From Acidobacteriota bacterium (GTDB lineage Bacteria > Acidobacteriota > Vicinamibacteria > Vicinamibacterales > Vicinamibacteraceae): a stretch of 64,000 bases of DNA. The position numbers and the translations under genes are program-made. The DNA is taken from assembly GCA_020845575.1 (NCBI GenBank), contig JADLFL010000032.1, forward strand, positions 1 to 64,000, in the 5' to 3' direction. Shown piece after piece: positions 55,748 to 64,000 of the stretch. The stretch's first letter is position 1; each line of letters begins with the position of its first letter. Below the pieces are notes generated by a model that was not told the DNA's origin, did not search any database, and saw only the letters and a list, made by a program, of their open reading frames with translations.

Positions 55748-57070
55748 ATGTCCGCCGAGTTCACCAAGTCCGTCACCGTCCGGCCCGCCACCGCCCTCGA
55801 AGGCGTCGTGCGCGTCCCGGGAGACAAGTCGATCTCCCATCGATACGCGATGCTGGCCGCGCTGGCCGACGGCGTGTCGCGCATCACCCACTACGCGCCG
55901 GGCAACGACTGCCGCAGCACGCTCGCGTGTCTCGAGCAGCTCGGCACGGTGGTCTCGCGACACGACGCGTTCGACAGGGAGACCGGCGCGAAGGTGCCGA
56001 CGATCCAGATCGTCGGCCGCGGGTTGCGCGGGCTCCAGACAGCGTCGGAGGATCTCGACTGCGGTAACTCGGGCTCCACGTTGCGCATGCTCGCCGGCAT
56101 CCTCGCGGCGCACCCGTTCACGAGCGTGCTCACCGGCGATGCCTCGCTGCGGCGACGTCCGATGATGCGCGTGGTGACTCCGCTGCAGGAAATGGGCGCC
56201 ACGGTCACCGCCTTCAACGGACGGCCGCCACTCACTGTCGTCGGCGGCAACCTGCATCCGATCACGTATCGCCCCGAGACGCCGAGCGCGCAGGTCAAGA
56301 CCGCCGTACTGCTGGCAGGACTGCAGACGCCCGGCCTCACGACGTTCGAGGAACCCGCCGGCACGCGCGATCACACGGAGCGCGCGCTCCAGGCGTTCGG
56401 CGCGACGGTGGACGTACAAGGCCTCGTCATTCGTCTCCAGGGCGAGCAACGCCTCACGGCGCGATCGCTGGCCGTCCCAGGCGATCCCTCGTCGGCCGCA
56501 TTCTGGGCGTGCGCCGCCGCGGCCCTGCCCGGCTCGTTCATCGAGCTCAGGGACGTCGGCCTCAATCCGAGCCGCACGGCCATCTTCGACGTCCTCCGCC
56601 GGATGGGCGCCGACATCGAGTTGCAGGCCGATCGCGAGGATGCCGAGGAGCCCGTCGGCCGCGTGCGCGTGCGCCACCACGGCCTCCGTCCCATCGAGCT
56701 GACACCAGCCGAAGTCCCCGGGCTCATCGACGAACTCCCCGTGCTCGCCGCGCTCTCGACGCACGGCGGCGACCTCAGGGTGACGGGTGCCGGCGAGCTC
56801 AGGGCCAAGGAGAGCGACCGCATCACGGCGCTCGTCGACGGCCTGCGCGCCCTCGGCGCCGATGCCGATGAACTGCCTGACGGCTTCCACGTCCGCGGAT
56901 CGCGACGACTGCTGGGTGGCGAAGTGAACGCCGCCGACGACCATCGCCTCGCCATGGCGTTTGCCGTCGCGGGCCTCGGCGCGCTGGAGCCGACCATCAT
57001 CCGCGGTGCCGACGCCGTCGACGTGTCGTACCCCGGCTTCTTCGACGTCCTCACCGCCCTGAGGAAATGA
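55748..57070 (+). CDS. aroA: 3-phosphoshikimate 1-carboxyvinyltransferase (EPSP synthase)
   Basis: Sixth step of the shikimate pathway: joins phosphoenolpyruvate to shikimate-3-phosphate. The 440-residue protein opens VPGDKSISHRYAMLAALADG, and has LDCGNSGSTLRMLAGIL, the SAQVKTAVLLAGLQ stretch, GDPSSAAFWACAAA and the C-terminal LRAKESDRITAL and DHRLAMAFAVAGL motifs. Start ATG 55748 is set by the conserved beginning. It overlaps aroK by four bases, a common pairing. Confidence 0.96.
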   Translation: MSAEFTKSVTVRPATALEGVVRVPGDKSISHRYAMLAALADGVSRITHYAPGNDCRSTLACLEQLGTVVSRHDAFDRETGAKVPTIQIVGRGLRGLQTASEDLDCGNSGSTLRMLAGILAAHPFTSVLTGDASLRRRPMMRVVTPLQEMGATVTAFNGRPPLTVVGGNLHPITYRPETPSAQVKTAVLLAGLQTPGLTTFEEPAGTRDHTERALQAFGATVDVQGLVIRLQGEQRLTARSLAVPGDPSSAAFWACAAAALPGSFIELRDVGLNPSRTAIFDVLRRMGADIELQADREDAEEPVGRVRVRHHGLRPIELTPAEVPGLIDELPVLAALSTHGGDLRVTGAGELRAKESDRITALVDGLRALGADADELPDGFHVRGSRRLLGGEVNAADDHRLAMAFAVAGLGALEPTIIRGADAVDVSYPGFFDVLTALRK

Positions 57071-57573
57071 ACGCCCCGCGCGCCGACAAGCTGTATCTCG
57101 TCGGGTTCATGGGCTCCGGCAAGACCACCGTCGCGCGAGTGCTCGGGCGACGGCTGGGATGGCGGGTAATCGACCTGGACGATGCGATCGAACGCCGGGA
57201 AGGGCGGACGGTCTCCGATGTGTTCGCGCAGAAGGGCGAAGCGTACTTCCGCAAGGTGGAGCGCGACGTGCTCCTCACCTACCTTCCCCTTCGCAACGTC
57301 ATCGTCGCCACCGGCGGCGGGACGTTCGTGCAGGCCGCCAATCGGACCGACATCCTGGCCGACGGCACCGCCATCTGGCTGGACGCCCCGCTCAGTCGCA
57401 TCATCGACCGCGTGCCGTCAGACGGGCGCCGTCCGCTCGCGGCAGACAGGGAGGCGTTCGCGGCCCTCTTCGAGCATCGCCGCGCCGCGTACCGCCTGGC
57501 ACATATCCGCGTGGACGGATCGGGACGGATCGACGCGCTCGTCGAGGACGTCATGCACCAGCTCGGGTTGTAG
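57067..57573 (+). CDS. aroK: shikimate kinase
   Basis: Phosphorylates shikimate before aroA acts. The 168-residue P-loop kinase has Walker A GFMGSGKTTVARVLG, DLDDAIERREGRTVSDVF and the FRKVERD motif, ATGGGTFVQ as the shikimate-binding GGG motif, and an RRP-type lid region (GRRPLAADREAF). ATGA overlap with aroA makes translational coupling likely. Full length for the family. Confidence 0.95.
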   Translation: MNAPRADKLYLVGFMGSGKTTVARVLGRRLGWRVIDLDDAIERREGRTVSDVFAQKGEAYFRKVERDVLLTYLPLRNVIVATGGGTFVQAANRTDILADGTAIWLDAPLSRIIDRVPSDGRRPLAADREAFAALFEHRRAAYRLAHIRVDGSGRIDALVEDVMHQLGL

Positions 57574-57613
57574 CGTTCAGATCGCCGGCGTCCTGCGTTA
57601 ATAGAGCCACAGC

Positions 57614-58357
57614 GTGCGCTATCTCGTCATCAGCGACATCCACGGCAACCTCCCGGCCCTGACAGCCGTTCTCCACGACTGCCCGCCCGAGACGTACGAC
57701 CGCGTACTCGTCCTCGGCGACCTCGTGGGCTACGGGGCCGAACCCGGCCCGGTGATCGACCGCATCCGCGCGCTTGCGCCTCACGTGGTGGTGCGCGGCA
57801 ATCACGACAAGGCCGTGTGCGGGGTGATGGACCTGCTCGCCTTCAATTCGCACGCGCGCGACGCGGCCGAGTGGACGACGCGCGCCCTGTCGTCGGCGCA
57901 CCTGGCGTATCTGCGGGAACTGCCGGCGGGTCCGCTGCTCGTGGACGATGCGCTGGAGGTGTGGCACGGGTCGCCCGCCGACGAGGACGCCTACCTGGTG
58001 TGGATCGACGACATCAGGGATGCCGCCGCGCTCGGTCGCCGGCCGCTGTGCCTCTTCGGCCACACGCACGTGCAGGGCGCGTATGGTTCGGGCGAAGGAC
58101 GTCCCGTCGTGGAGAGCGGTCCGACATGGACGCGCACCACATTGTCGATCTCGCTGGACGACCGTTGGCTGGTGAACCCGGGATCGGTGGGACAGCCTCG
58201 CGACGGCGACCCTCGCGCGGCGTACGGCATCGTCGATCTCGGCACGCGGACCGTGACGCTCTGTCGTGTCGAGTACGACGTGGCCGCCGAGCAGGCGGCC
58301 ATCCGCGCGGCAGGTTTGCCGGAGTTGCTCGCCTCACGCCTCTCCGAAGGTCGCTAG
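57614..58357 (+). CDS. YfcE-type metallophosphoesterase
   Basis: A 247-residue calcineurin-like phosphoesterase. Metal ligands are in ISDIHGNLPAL, VLGDLVGYG, VRGNHDKAV and FGHTHVQGAY, the standard five-motif order. Related proteins hydrolyse phosphodiesters, protein phosphates or diadenosine tetraphosphate. GTG 57614 lies nine bases after TAATAG, a -10-like hexamer, without a Shine-Dalgarno sequence. It lies after aroK and is convergent with the ccm operon. Confidence 0.88.
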   Translation: MRYLVISDIHGNLPALTAVLHDCPPETYDRVLVLGDLVGYGAEPGPVIDRIRALAPHVVVRGNHDKAVCGVMDLLAFNSHARDAAEWTTRALSSAHLAYLRELPAGPLLVDDALEVWHGSPADEDAYLVWIDDIRDAAALGRRPLCLFGHTHVQGAYGSGEGRPVVESGPTWTRTTLSISLDDRWLVNPGSVGQPRDGDPRAAYGIVDLGTRTVTLCRVEYDVAAEQAAIRAAGLPELLASRLSEGR

Positions 58358-58363
58358 CCCGCG

Positions 58364-58507
58364 CTACTCACGCGCGCGGCGACGCTCCTCGGCGCGCTTC
58401 TGCTGCGACCGCATGGCGTCCATCGCCGCACGCGACCCGAGAATCCACCCGATCACGATGCCCAGCAGCAGCACCGCCGGGATGAAGACGAAGTGCCCGG
58501 CCGTCAT
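58364..58507 (-). CDS. 47-residue single-pass membrane peptide at the end of the ccm operon
   Basis: A short frame I translated by hand. It reads MTAGHFVFIPAVLLLGIVIG, then WILGSRAAMDAMRSQQKRAE, then ERRRARE and a stop (TAG). One N-terminal membrane helix is followed by a basic, charged cytoplasmic helix. It begins seven bases after the stop of the CcmD-like gene on the same strand and has very protein-like composition. CcmD-type and similar heme-export accessory peptides have this shape, but I cannot name a family. Confidence 0.65.
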   Translation of the reverse strand: MTAGHFVFIPAVLLLGIVIGWILGSRAAMDAMRSQQKRAEERRRARE

Positions 58508-58514
58508 GGGCGTC

Positions 58515-58826
58515 CTACCGGCCGCCTGACGTCAGTCTGCGCGCCTCACGCAGGTCGGCCTCGACCCGATCGAGCCGGCGCCGCAACGACAGCACGTACA
58601 GCAGCAACGCCACCCACACGATGATGTACGCCGCCACGAGGAAGGGTGCGGCGGGCAGCTTCTCGCTGTCCGGCAGTTCGGAGATGGGCAGGTATTCATC
58701 CTGCGCCGCGGTTGTCGTGGGAGGCGGAGCCGACTGGGCGAAGGCCGTCGCCGCGAAGGACGCCGTCCCTCCAGCCAGCAACAGGGCGAGCACGACGACA
58801 CGAAGGAAACCGGTGAGCAACGGCAT
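58515..58826 (-). CDS. CcmD-like heme-export accessory protein
   Basis: A 103-residue protein with a signal-like N-terminal segment (RVVVLALLLAGGTASFA) and, at about 63-90, the single helix and basic coiled coil of CcmD proteins: FLVAAYIIVWVALLLYVLSL followed by RRRLDRVEADLREARRL. CcmD helps release holo-CcmE from the CcmABC complex. It is longer than the usual CcmD, which lacks the N-terminal part. It lies two bases after ccmC, which supports the call. Confidence 0.75.
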   Translation of the reverse strand: MPLLTGFLRVVVLALLLAGGTASFAATAFAQSAPPPTTTAAQDEYLPISELPDSEKLPAAPFLVAAYIIVWVALLLYVLSLRRRLDRVEADLREARRLTSGGR

Positions 58827-58828
58827 GA

Positions 58829-59488
58829 CTAGTTTTCCGCCTCGGCCAGGAGGCCATCAAGCGCGTCCTGCTGTTCCGCGAGCCGTACGCGCGTACCGAG
58901 CAGGCCGACGAACAACAACAGGAACGCCACGATGCACCAATAGAACGGTGTCCGCATCTCCGGCCCGAGCGTCGGCACGACACTCGTCTTCGGGTGCATG
59001 GTGCGCCACACGTTGACCGACCAGTAGACGAACGGCACGTTCGCCATCCCGAAGATTGCCACGCCTGCCGCGAGCCGTTCCGTGCCCGGACCACCGAAGC
59101 GCCGCAGCAGCAGGTACGCCACGTACAGGAGCCACAGAACGAGCGTCGACGTGAGGCGCGGATCCCACTGCCACCACACGCCCCACGCCTTGCGGGCCCA
59201 CAGCGGTCCGGTGAGCAACACAATCGCGCCGAGCACGACCACCAATTCGGCGGCGGCTTCGGCACACCTGTCGCTCGAGGGACGTCCGCGCCGCAGGTAC
59301 GACACGCTCGCGAACCCGCACACGAACGTGGCGAGGAACATCACGATGCCGACGGGCGCGTGATAGTAGAAGATCTTCTGCACGAGCCCCATCGTCGATT
59401 CGTACGGCGCCTGCGCGATCAGGTACGGGGCGATGGCGAACATCACCAGGGCCAGCCCCAACGCCGCCGGCGCACTACGCGTCAACAT
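58829..59488 (-). CDS. ccmC: cytochrome c maturation heme exporter CcmC
   Basis: A 219-residue inner-membrane protein with six helices that loads heme onto CcmE. The tryptophan-rich WWD-type motif is seen as KAWGVWWQWDPRLTSTLVLW, flanked by the conserved histidines (YYHAPVGIVMF and MHPKTSV). Length and motif are normal for CcmC. It overlaps the CcmA-CcmB fusion gene by 14 bases and is followed by the CcmD-like gene. Confidence 0.93.
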   Translation of the reverse strand: MLTRSAPAALGLALVMFAIAPYLIAQAPYESTMGLVQKIFYYHAPVGIVMFLATFVCGFASVSYLRRGRPSSDRCAEAAAELVVVLGAIVLLTGPLWARKAWGVWWQWDPRLTSTLVLWLLYVAYLLLRRFGGPGTERLAAGVAIFGMANVPFVYWSVNVWRTMHPKTSVVPTLGPEMRTPFYWCIVAFLLLFVGLLGTRVRLAEQQDALDGLLAEAEN

Positions 59489-61004
59489 CTCGAGCCTCCT
59501 TCGCCACGCGTGGCGCGCCTTCGGTCATCAAGGCGCCGAACGTCCACAGCGCAAGCGTGGCAAACACAGCGTCAAAGCATACCAAGAGGGGCAGCCAGAG
59601 GCTGACCACGCCCGGCACATACGGATCGGCCAACGCCGCCGACGTCCCGCGCACGCCACCGATGATCACGGGGACGCTCATCGGATACAGCAGCAACGGC
59701 AGCAGGACGTCGCGCGTACGCATGCGCGCGAGCATCGCCGCGAAGAGCGTGCCCACGGCCGCGTATCCTGCGGTCCCGAGCACCAGCAGTGCGGCCACGG
59801 TGAAGGGCTGCCGCTCCAGCGGCATCTGGAAGAAGAGCGCCACGAGCGGCAGCAGCGCGGCCTCGACGGCGAACATCAACGCCATGAGGGCGCCCCACTT
59901 CCCGAGGTAGATCGAGGCACGCGGCGCGGCTGACGCGAGCGTGGCGACAAGCGTACCGGCCGCGCGTTCGCGCTCGAAGGTGCGCGCCATGGCGAGCGTG
60001 CCAGCGAGCGCAATGGTCACCCACAGCACGGTGGGACCCGCATCAGGCACGGGTGTGCCGTCGTGAACGAGGCCGAACGAGAAGACGAGCACGCACGCCA
60101 GCGCGAAACACGCCGTCGTGAGCAGGCCCTCGCGCGACCGCCACTCGATCCGGAGATCCTTCGCGAAGAGAATCCAGGCCACACGAAGGATGTCGGAGAG
60201 CGACGTCTCGCTCGATGACGGCAACGTGGCGGCGATCCGTGACGACGCCAACTGGCGCGTGATGCTCGACGGGCGACGCGCAGGTGTGGTGTCGTCCGGC
60301 TCGAGCGACGCCCTGTACGCCTCCGCGAGCGAACCGGCGCGCCGCAGCGGCTGCAGTACTCCCTGTCTGATGATCCACGCGCGATCGACGAGCCCCTCGA
60401 CGAGCAGCAGATCGTGCGTCGCCAGGACCACGAGCGTCCCCCTATCGCGCACAGCGCCCAGACGTGCCACCATCCGATGCGCGCTCTCGTCGTCGAGGCC
60501 GGTGAAGGGCTCATCGAGCAGCAGGATGCGTGGCGAGGTGAGGAGCACGCGCTCGAACGCGAGCCGCTGGCGCATGCCGCGCGAGAAGCGTTCGACGAAA
60601 TCGTCGGCCCTGTCGGCGAGCCTCGCGTGATGGAGCGCGTGCGTCACGGCCGACGGCACGTCCTCGATGCCCGCCAGCCGTGCGAAGAATTCGAGGTTCT
60701 CGCGCGCCGTCAGGTCGCCATAGAGCTGCGGCTCATGTCCGAGCACACCGAAGAGGCGACGCGGAGAATCGAGGCCCGCCGCGTCGGGATAGATGACCTC
60801 GCCACGCGATGGCTCGGCGAGCGTGGACAGGACGCCGAGGAGCGTGGTCTTGCCGGATCCGTTCGGCCCGAGGAGAGCGAACACCTCACCTGCGTACGCC
60901 TCGAACGAGACGTCGCGCAGCACGCGGCGCCGACCGAACTGCCGGGCCACGCCGCGGCAGACGAGGAGCGGCGCCCGGCGATCGTCGTCGGGCGTGGCCG
61001 TCAT
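59475..61004 (-). CDS. CcmA-CcmB fusion, heme exporter ATPase and permease in one chain
   Basis: A 509-residue protein joining two usually separate subunits. The first ~230 residues are a CcmA-type ABC ATPase: Walker A LLGPNGSGKTT (about 45-54), a signature loop FSRGMRQRLAFERVLL in place of LSGGQ, Walker B ILLLDEPFTGLDD and the ATHDL switch. After a polar linker (TTPARRPSSITRQL) come six hydrophobic CcmB-type helices with SGLFSLEREAGT-like MARTFERERAAGTLVATL and FGALMTEG end. There is no stop or internal restart between them. Start ATG 61004 overlaps the upstream gene by four bases. Confidence 0.88.
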   Translation of the reverse strand: MTATPDDDRRAPLLVCRGVARQFGRRRVLRDVSFEAYAGEVFALLGPNGSGKTTLLGVLSTLAEPSRGEVIYPDAAGLDSPRRLFGVLGHEPQLYGDLTARENLEFFARLAGIEDVPSAVTHALHHARLADRADDFVERFSRGMRQRLAFERVLLTSPRILLLDEPFTGLDDESAHRMVARLGAVRDRGTLVVLATHDLLLVEGLVDRAWIIRQGVLQPLRRAGSLAEAYRASLEPDDTTPARRPSSITRQLASSRIAATLPSSSETSLSDILRVAWILFAKDLRIEWRSREGLLTTACFALACVLVFSFGLVHDGTPVPDAGPTVLWVTIALAGTLAMARTFERERAAGTLVATLASAAPRASIYLGKWGALMALMFAVEAALLPLVALFFQMPLERQPFTVAALLVLGTAGYAAVGTLFAAMLARMRTRDVLLPLLLYPMSVPVIIGGVRGTSAALADPYVPGVVSLWLPLLVCFDAVFATLALWTFGALMTEGAPRVAKEARDVDA

Positions 61005-62239
61005 GACACCTGACGTTCGGCCTGTGACCCGCTGCCACGCGCGCGTTCGGCGTCGAGCAACGCGTATACGCCTTCGAGATCGCGCAACACCGCCTCGCGC
61101 TCGTCGCGCAGTTCCGCGGTGGCGGGCTCGCCATCCTGCTCGAGCCGGCGCAGTCGGGCCAGCAGCGACGTCCGCTGACTCTCCAGCGCCTTGATGCGCG
61201 ACGTCGGATCGACCGGTACCCGGAAGGCCATCCAGCCCCCCGCCAATGCGACGAGCGCGGCGATCCCGAGTGCCATGTAGCGCGGCCACGTCCGATGATG
61301 CGGCAGGCCGTCGAGGACGAAGCGCAGCGTCTGCCCCGCACCCATGCCCGGACCGGTACCGGTGTAGTACGTCCGTCCTTCGGCCTGCGCCTCGCGCGAT
61401 TGCGGCAGCGTCGGTTCGACGAGCCGCGTGTCGCCGAGACGGCGCACGATCACGTTGGTCGCCATGGAGAGGACGGGAAGCGTAAGGGATATCTCACGCC
61501 TGGCGCCCGTGGCCGGGAGGCGATACGCCACCTGCACCATCGTCCGTCCCGGAGGAAACGGGCCGGCGACCACGAGCTGCCGCTCGAAGACGCGCGCCTG
61601 CGACGAGGAGCCTTCGAGCAGCGTGACCTGCTCGGCGTCTGACGGCATCGCGATCCGGAGCGGTTCGGGGATCGAGACGGGCCCCTCCGCGGCATTGGCG
61701 AACTCGAAGATGTGGAAGACCTCGAGCTTCTCGTCGGCGAAGTCGAAGATGGTGCGCCACTGCGTGCCGAGCACCACGCTGCCGGGCGTCGCCGGTTCGG
61801 TCGGCGCCGCAGGCACCGCTGGAGCCGCGTTGCCGTCTGCCGGTACTGCGCCGTCCGACAAGCCCGCGGCGAGGATCACGCGGACGCCGCCTGTCGACGG
61901 CACCTGGAACGGCTGCGACCGCACCGTCTCGCCTTCGACCGTCACCGTGGCGATGAGCGTCTTGCCGGCACCGAGCGACGCGAAAATCGCGCGCCCGGAT
62001 TCGTCTGTCGGCGCCTCGTCCTGCGCGCCGTCGCCCGCGACGCGCACCGTCGCGCCAACGACATTGTTGCCGAGCGACTGGCGCACCACGCGCACGGAGA
62101 CGGCGCCGTCCGGAAGGTCGCCGCTCGGCAGCGCCATCCCGTTCATCTGCCGGAGGTCAGGCATCTGCGCGGCGACAGACGATACAGACGTCAGACACGC
62201 CATCACCGTCGCCAATACGAACCACAACGCGCGCGTCAC
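61001..62239 (-). CDS. exported protein in the ccm operon, prealbumin-like domain plus anchor and coiled coil
   Basis: A 412-residue protein I cannot assign to a known Ccm family. It has a signal peptide (VTRALWFVLATVMACLTSVS, cleavage near VAAQ), a beta-rich prealbumin-like domain (VSVRVVRQSLGNNVVGATV, TDESGRAIFASLGAG), a second beta region, one C-terminal membrane helix (MALGIAALVALAGGWMAF) and a cytoplasmic coiled coil (LARLRRLEQDGEPATAELRD). It overlaps both neighbours by four bases, so it is made with the Ccm proteins. It may be a periplasmic holder or scaffold; that is inference. Confidence 0.7.
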   Translation of the reverse strand: MTRALWFVLATVMACLTSVSSVAAQMPDLRQMNGMALPSGDLPDGAVSVRVVRQSLGNNVVGATVRVAGDGAQDEAPTDESGRAIFASLGAGKTLIATVTVEGETVRSQPFQVPSTGGVRVILAAGLSDGAVPADGNAAPAVPAAPTEPATPGSVVLGTQWRTIFDFADEKLEVFHIFEFANAAEGPVSIPEPLRIAMPSDAEQVTLLEGSSSQARVFERQLVVAGPFPPGRTMVQVAYRLPATGARREISLTLPVLSMATNVIVRRLGDTRLVEPTLPQSREAQAEGRTYYTGTGPGMGAGQTLRFVLDGLPHHRTWPRYMALGIAALVALAGGWMAFRVPVDPTSRIKALESQRTSLLARLRRLEQDGEPATAELRDEREAVLRDLEGVYALLDAERARGSGSQAERQVS

Positions 62240-62784
62240 AGCGTCGCTCCACACGTCTTGCAGAAGCGCGCGTCGGCATCGTTGAGCGTCTGGCATTGCC
62301 CGCACTGTCGCGCACTCACCGTCTTCGTGTTCCGCGGCGTCGCGAGGCGCGCGAGATCCTTGTTGATGCGCTCACGGAGCCCCGCCTCGCCGAGTTCGAT
62401 GCGCTGCATCAGTCCGACGGCACGCTGTCGCAACCGCCCGACCATCTCGTCGTAGTCCGCGTCGGCCACCTTCCCCATCGCCTTGTCGAACTCGAGTTCC
62501 TTGATGCTCCGCAGCACCAGCGCCTTCTCGCGTTCGAGCGCGCGCACCTGCCGGGCGGATCGTCGCGTATCGCCCACCACCTGCTCCGGCGCGACGAGCG
62601 GCAGCAGCGTGCGATACAGCACCGCTGCCGCGACAGCCGCGAGCACGATGCCGGCGCTCAGCAGAATCAGATGCTCGGGCCGGGTGAACCGCGGTTCACG
62701 CCACACCGCCGCCGTGGCGCCAAGCAGACCGAGGACGATGAAGAAGTGCCAGATGCGAGGACCGCGCGTATCAATCGAGGTCAC
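62236..62784 (-). CDS. membrane protein with C-terminal zinc ribbon and CcmI-like motif
   Basis: A 182-residue protein with two membrane helices (IWHFFIVLGLLGATAAVW and LILLSAGIVLAAVAAAVLY), then a helical region containing SIKELEFDKAMGKVADADYD, which resembles the ELEYDxxxGKLSxxDY motif of CcmI, and a C-terminal zinc ribbon (CGQCQTLNDADARFCKTCG). Start GTG 62784 overlaps the end of the CcmF-CcmH gene by 14 bases. A CcmI-like role in holding apocytochrome c is possible. Confidence 0.75.
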   Translation of the reverse strand: MTSIDTRGPRIWHFFIVLGLLGATAAVWREPRFTRPEHLILLSAGIVLAAVAAAVLYRTLLPLVAPEQVVGDTRRSARQVRALEREKALVLRSIKELEFDKAMGKVADADYDEMVGRLRQRAVGLMQRIELGEAGLRERINKDLARLATPRNTKTVSARQCGQCQTLNDADARFCKTCGATL

Positions 62785-64000
62785 GCAGTTCCTCGTCGAG
62801 CTGCGCCTGATACGGATCGGCGCCCGCGGAGGACGCCGACGCACCGTCGGTCGTCGACTGTCGCGACCACCGCACAGCCACGGCGCCAGCCACTGCGGCA
62901 CCAAAGAGGCCGAGGCCCACGGGCACGGCCCACGCCAGCCTGTTGAAGGGCGTGTCAGGCGGCTGCGTGAGGATGTCCGTGCCGTGCTCCTGTACGAAGG
63001 TCGCGAGGATCGCCTCGCGATCGTGGCCGGCCTCGACGAGTTCCTTCAGGCGCTTCAACTGCGAGGCCTTGCCCTGGCACTGGAACATGCCGCACGTCCC
63101 GGCTGGCAGGCGGCAACCGCACGTGCACAGGATCTCGTCACCGAGTTCCCGCTCGAGCGGCAGGCGCTCGATGATCGTACCGGTGTTCACGCTCGACACC
63201 GTCTCCTGCGGCTCGTCGTGCCCGTGTGCGGCGTGCGCGCGAGCGGGGAACGGCAGCGTGAGCAACGCGGCAAGCACCAGCAGCGACGTGGTCGTTGCGC
63301 CGGCGCCGGCGCCCGATGGCGCACGCGCCGCCGCCACCGCAAGCGCGCGTTCCGGCAGCAGCGCGATCAACGTGCCGATCGCGAGGATGCCGAAGCCGGC
63401 CCAGATCCAGTTCACGAGTGGATTGACAACGACGTGGAACGTCGCGCTCTGCTGCTCGACGTCAAAACCGGCGAGCACGATGTAGAGGTCGTCGGCGAAC
63501 GTGCGCCTGATGGCCACTTCCGTCGTGGGTTCGTCTGGACGCTTGGTGTAGAACCACTTGGCTGGCGTGAGCGTGCCGAGCTCCGTCGTGCCGTCGAAGG
63601 CGGTCATCTTCGCCGTCACCATCTGCTTCTGCGCGTCCTGCGTGATGGCGATGCCGTCATGGCGCACCGTGTACGGGCCCACCGTCACCGACTGGCCTGG
63701 CTTGAGCAGCAACTGCTCTTCCTGCTGGAAGCCGTCGCCGGCGAATCCGAGCGCCATGAGCACGATGCCCAGGTGCACGATGTAGCCGCCGTAACGGCGC
63801 TGGTTCCGCGCGACCAGACCGATCGCCGATGTGACCAGATCGGATCCCGAGTACTGCTGACGCACACGTGCGCCGCGCACGAACTCCTGGAGAAGCGTGA
63901 CGGTCACGAACGCGGAAAGCGCAAAGCAGATACCCGACGACCACACGCGCACGCCAAGGGCCACGACGGCCGCGCCGGTGACGAGCGCCGCGACCACGGG
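62771..64000 (-). CDS. CcmF-CcmH fusion, heme lyase and thiol reductase (5' part outside window)
   Basis: The visible ~409 residues combine the end of CcmF with a CcmH domain; the start is beyond the right edge. The CcmF part has membrane helices, GGYIVHLGIVLMALGFAG with a heme-ligand histidine, and the periplasmic beta domain ending NPLVNWIWAGFGILAIGTLI. After PFPARAHAAHGHDEP, a new domain begins with a CcmH core ELGDEILCTCGCRLPAGTCG, HDREAILATFVQEHG and one helix (LAWAVPVGLGLFGAAVAG). CcmF attaches heme to apocytochrome c, and CcmH reduces its CxxCH thiols. Confidence 0.87.
   Translation of the reverse strand, partial: PVVAALVTGAAVVALGVRVWSSGICFALSAFVTVTLLQEFVRGARVRQQYSGSDLVTSAIGLVARNQRRYGGYIVHLGIVLMALGFAGDGFQQEEQLLLKPGQSVTVGPYTVRHDGIAITQDAQKQMVTAKMTAFDGTTELGTLTPAKWFYTKRPDEPTTEVAIRRTFADDLYIVLAGFDVEQQSATFHVVVNPLVNWIWAGFGILAIGTLIALLPERALAVAAARAPSGAGAGATTTSLLVLAALLTLPFPARAHAAHGHDEPQETVSSVNTGTIIERLPLERELGDEILCTCGCRLPAGTCGMFQCQGKASQLKRLKELVEAGHDREAILATFVQEHGTDILTQPPDTPFNRLAWAVPVGLGLFGAAVAGAVAVRWSRQSTTDGASASSAGADPYQAQLDEELRDLD

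Overview
The window is GC-rich (about two thirds or more G+C by eye) and densely coded. It reads as a chromosomal segment of a Gram-negative soil or sediment-type bacterium. The combination of a PadR regulator, a DUF1080 secreted protein, FN3-type lipoproteins, outer-membrane beta-barrels, a bifunctional Nnr, a full-length GcvP and System I cytochrome c maturation is most like Acidobacteriota (Vicinamibacteria-like). That placement is an inference from gene content and style, not from a marker phylogeny. I see no phage, insertion sequence, CRISPR array or tRNA.

Layout. 1-8.1 kb: metabolism and housekeeping, with a HAD phosphatase end, tsaE, nnr, a class-IV aminotransferase and a gcvT-gcvH-gcvP operon. 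8.1-15.7 kb: a mixed accessory stretch with a DUF1080 secreted protein, PadR regulator, nitroreductase, an AAA+ activator whose GAFTGA loop is lost, a small ComEA/pseudopilin/PilZ group, a gene-poor 0.7 kb and an APC permease. 15.8-25.4 kb: an epimerase, the RNase P RNA gene (rnpB), and a minus-strand run radC-metG-tatD-ispB-ligA-response regulator. 25.5-34 kb: a lipoprotein, then a tightly overlapping minus-strand operon GT4-SDR-GT4-GT-C-ttcA-dtd-dapF, in which glycan genes are joined to tRNA-modification and proofreading genes.

34-54 kb is a cell-envelope region. It holds two lysylphosphatidylglycerol-synthase-like (UPF0104) membrane proteins, two lipoproteins sharing a 131-residue C-terminal domain around a beta-barrel gene, methyltransferases, a radical SAM protein, a secreted two-domain hydrolase, a TolB-like lipoprotein, an FAD glycerol-3-phosphate dehydrogenase homologue, an AsnB-type amidotransferase, a hexapeptide acyltransferase, a GT2, a VTT/DedA-like protein and a GT-C protein. 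These probably build, flip and modify surface lipids or glycans. 54-58.4 kb: suhB, an RsbW-like ATPase, aroA-aroK and a phosphoesterase. 58.4-64 kb: a minus-strand cytochrome c maturation operon with two fusions (CcmF-CcmH and CcmA-CcmB), ccmC, a CcmD-like gene and a 47-codon membrane peptide.

Regulatory style. Minus-strand operons commonly use 4-base ATGA or GTGA stop-start overlaps. Several single plus-strand genes have a -10-like hexamer only 7-9 bases from the start codon and no Shine-Dalgarno sequence, which suggests leaderless transcripts. Convergent gene ends often carry perfect GC-rich hairpins that could terminate transcription from both sides.
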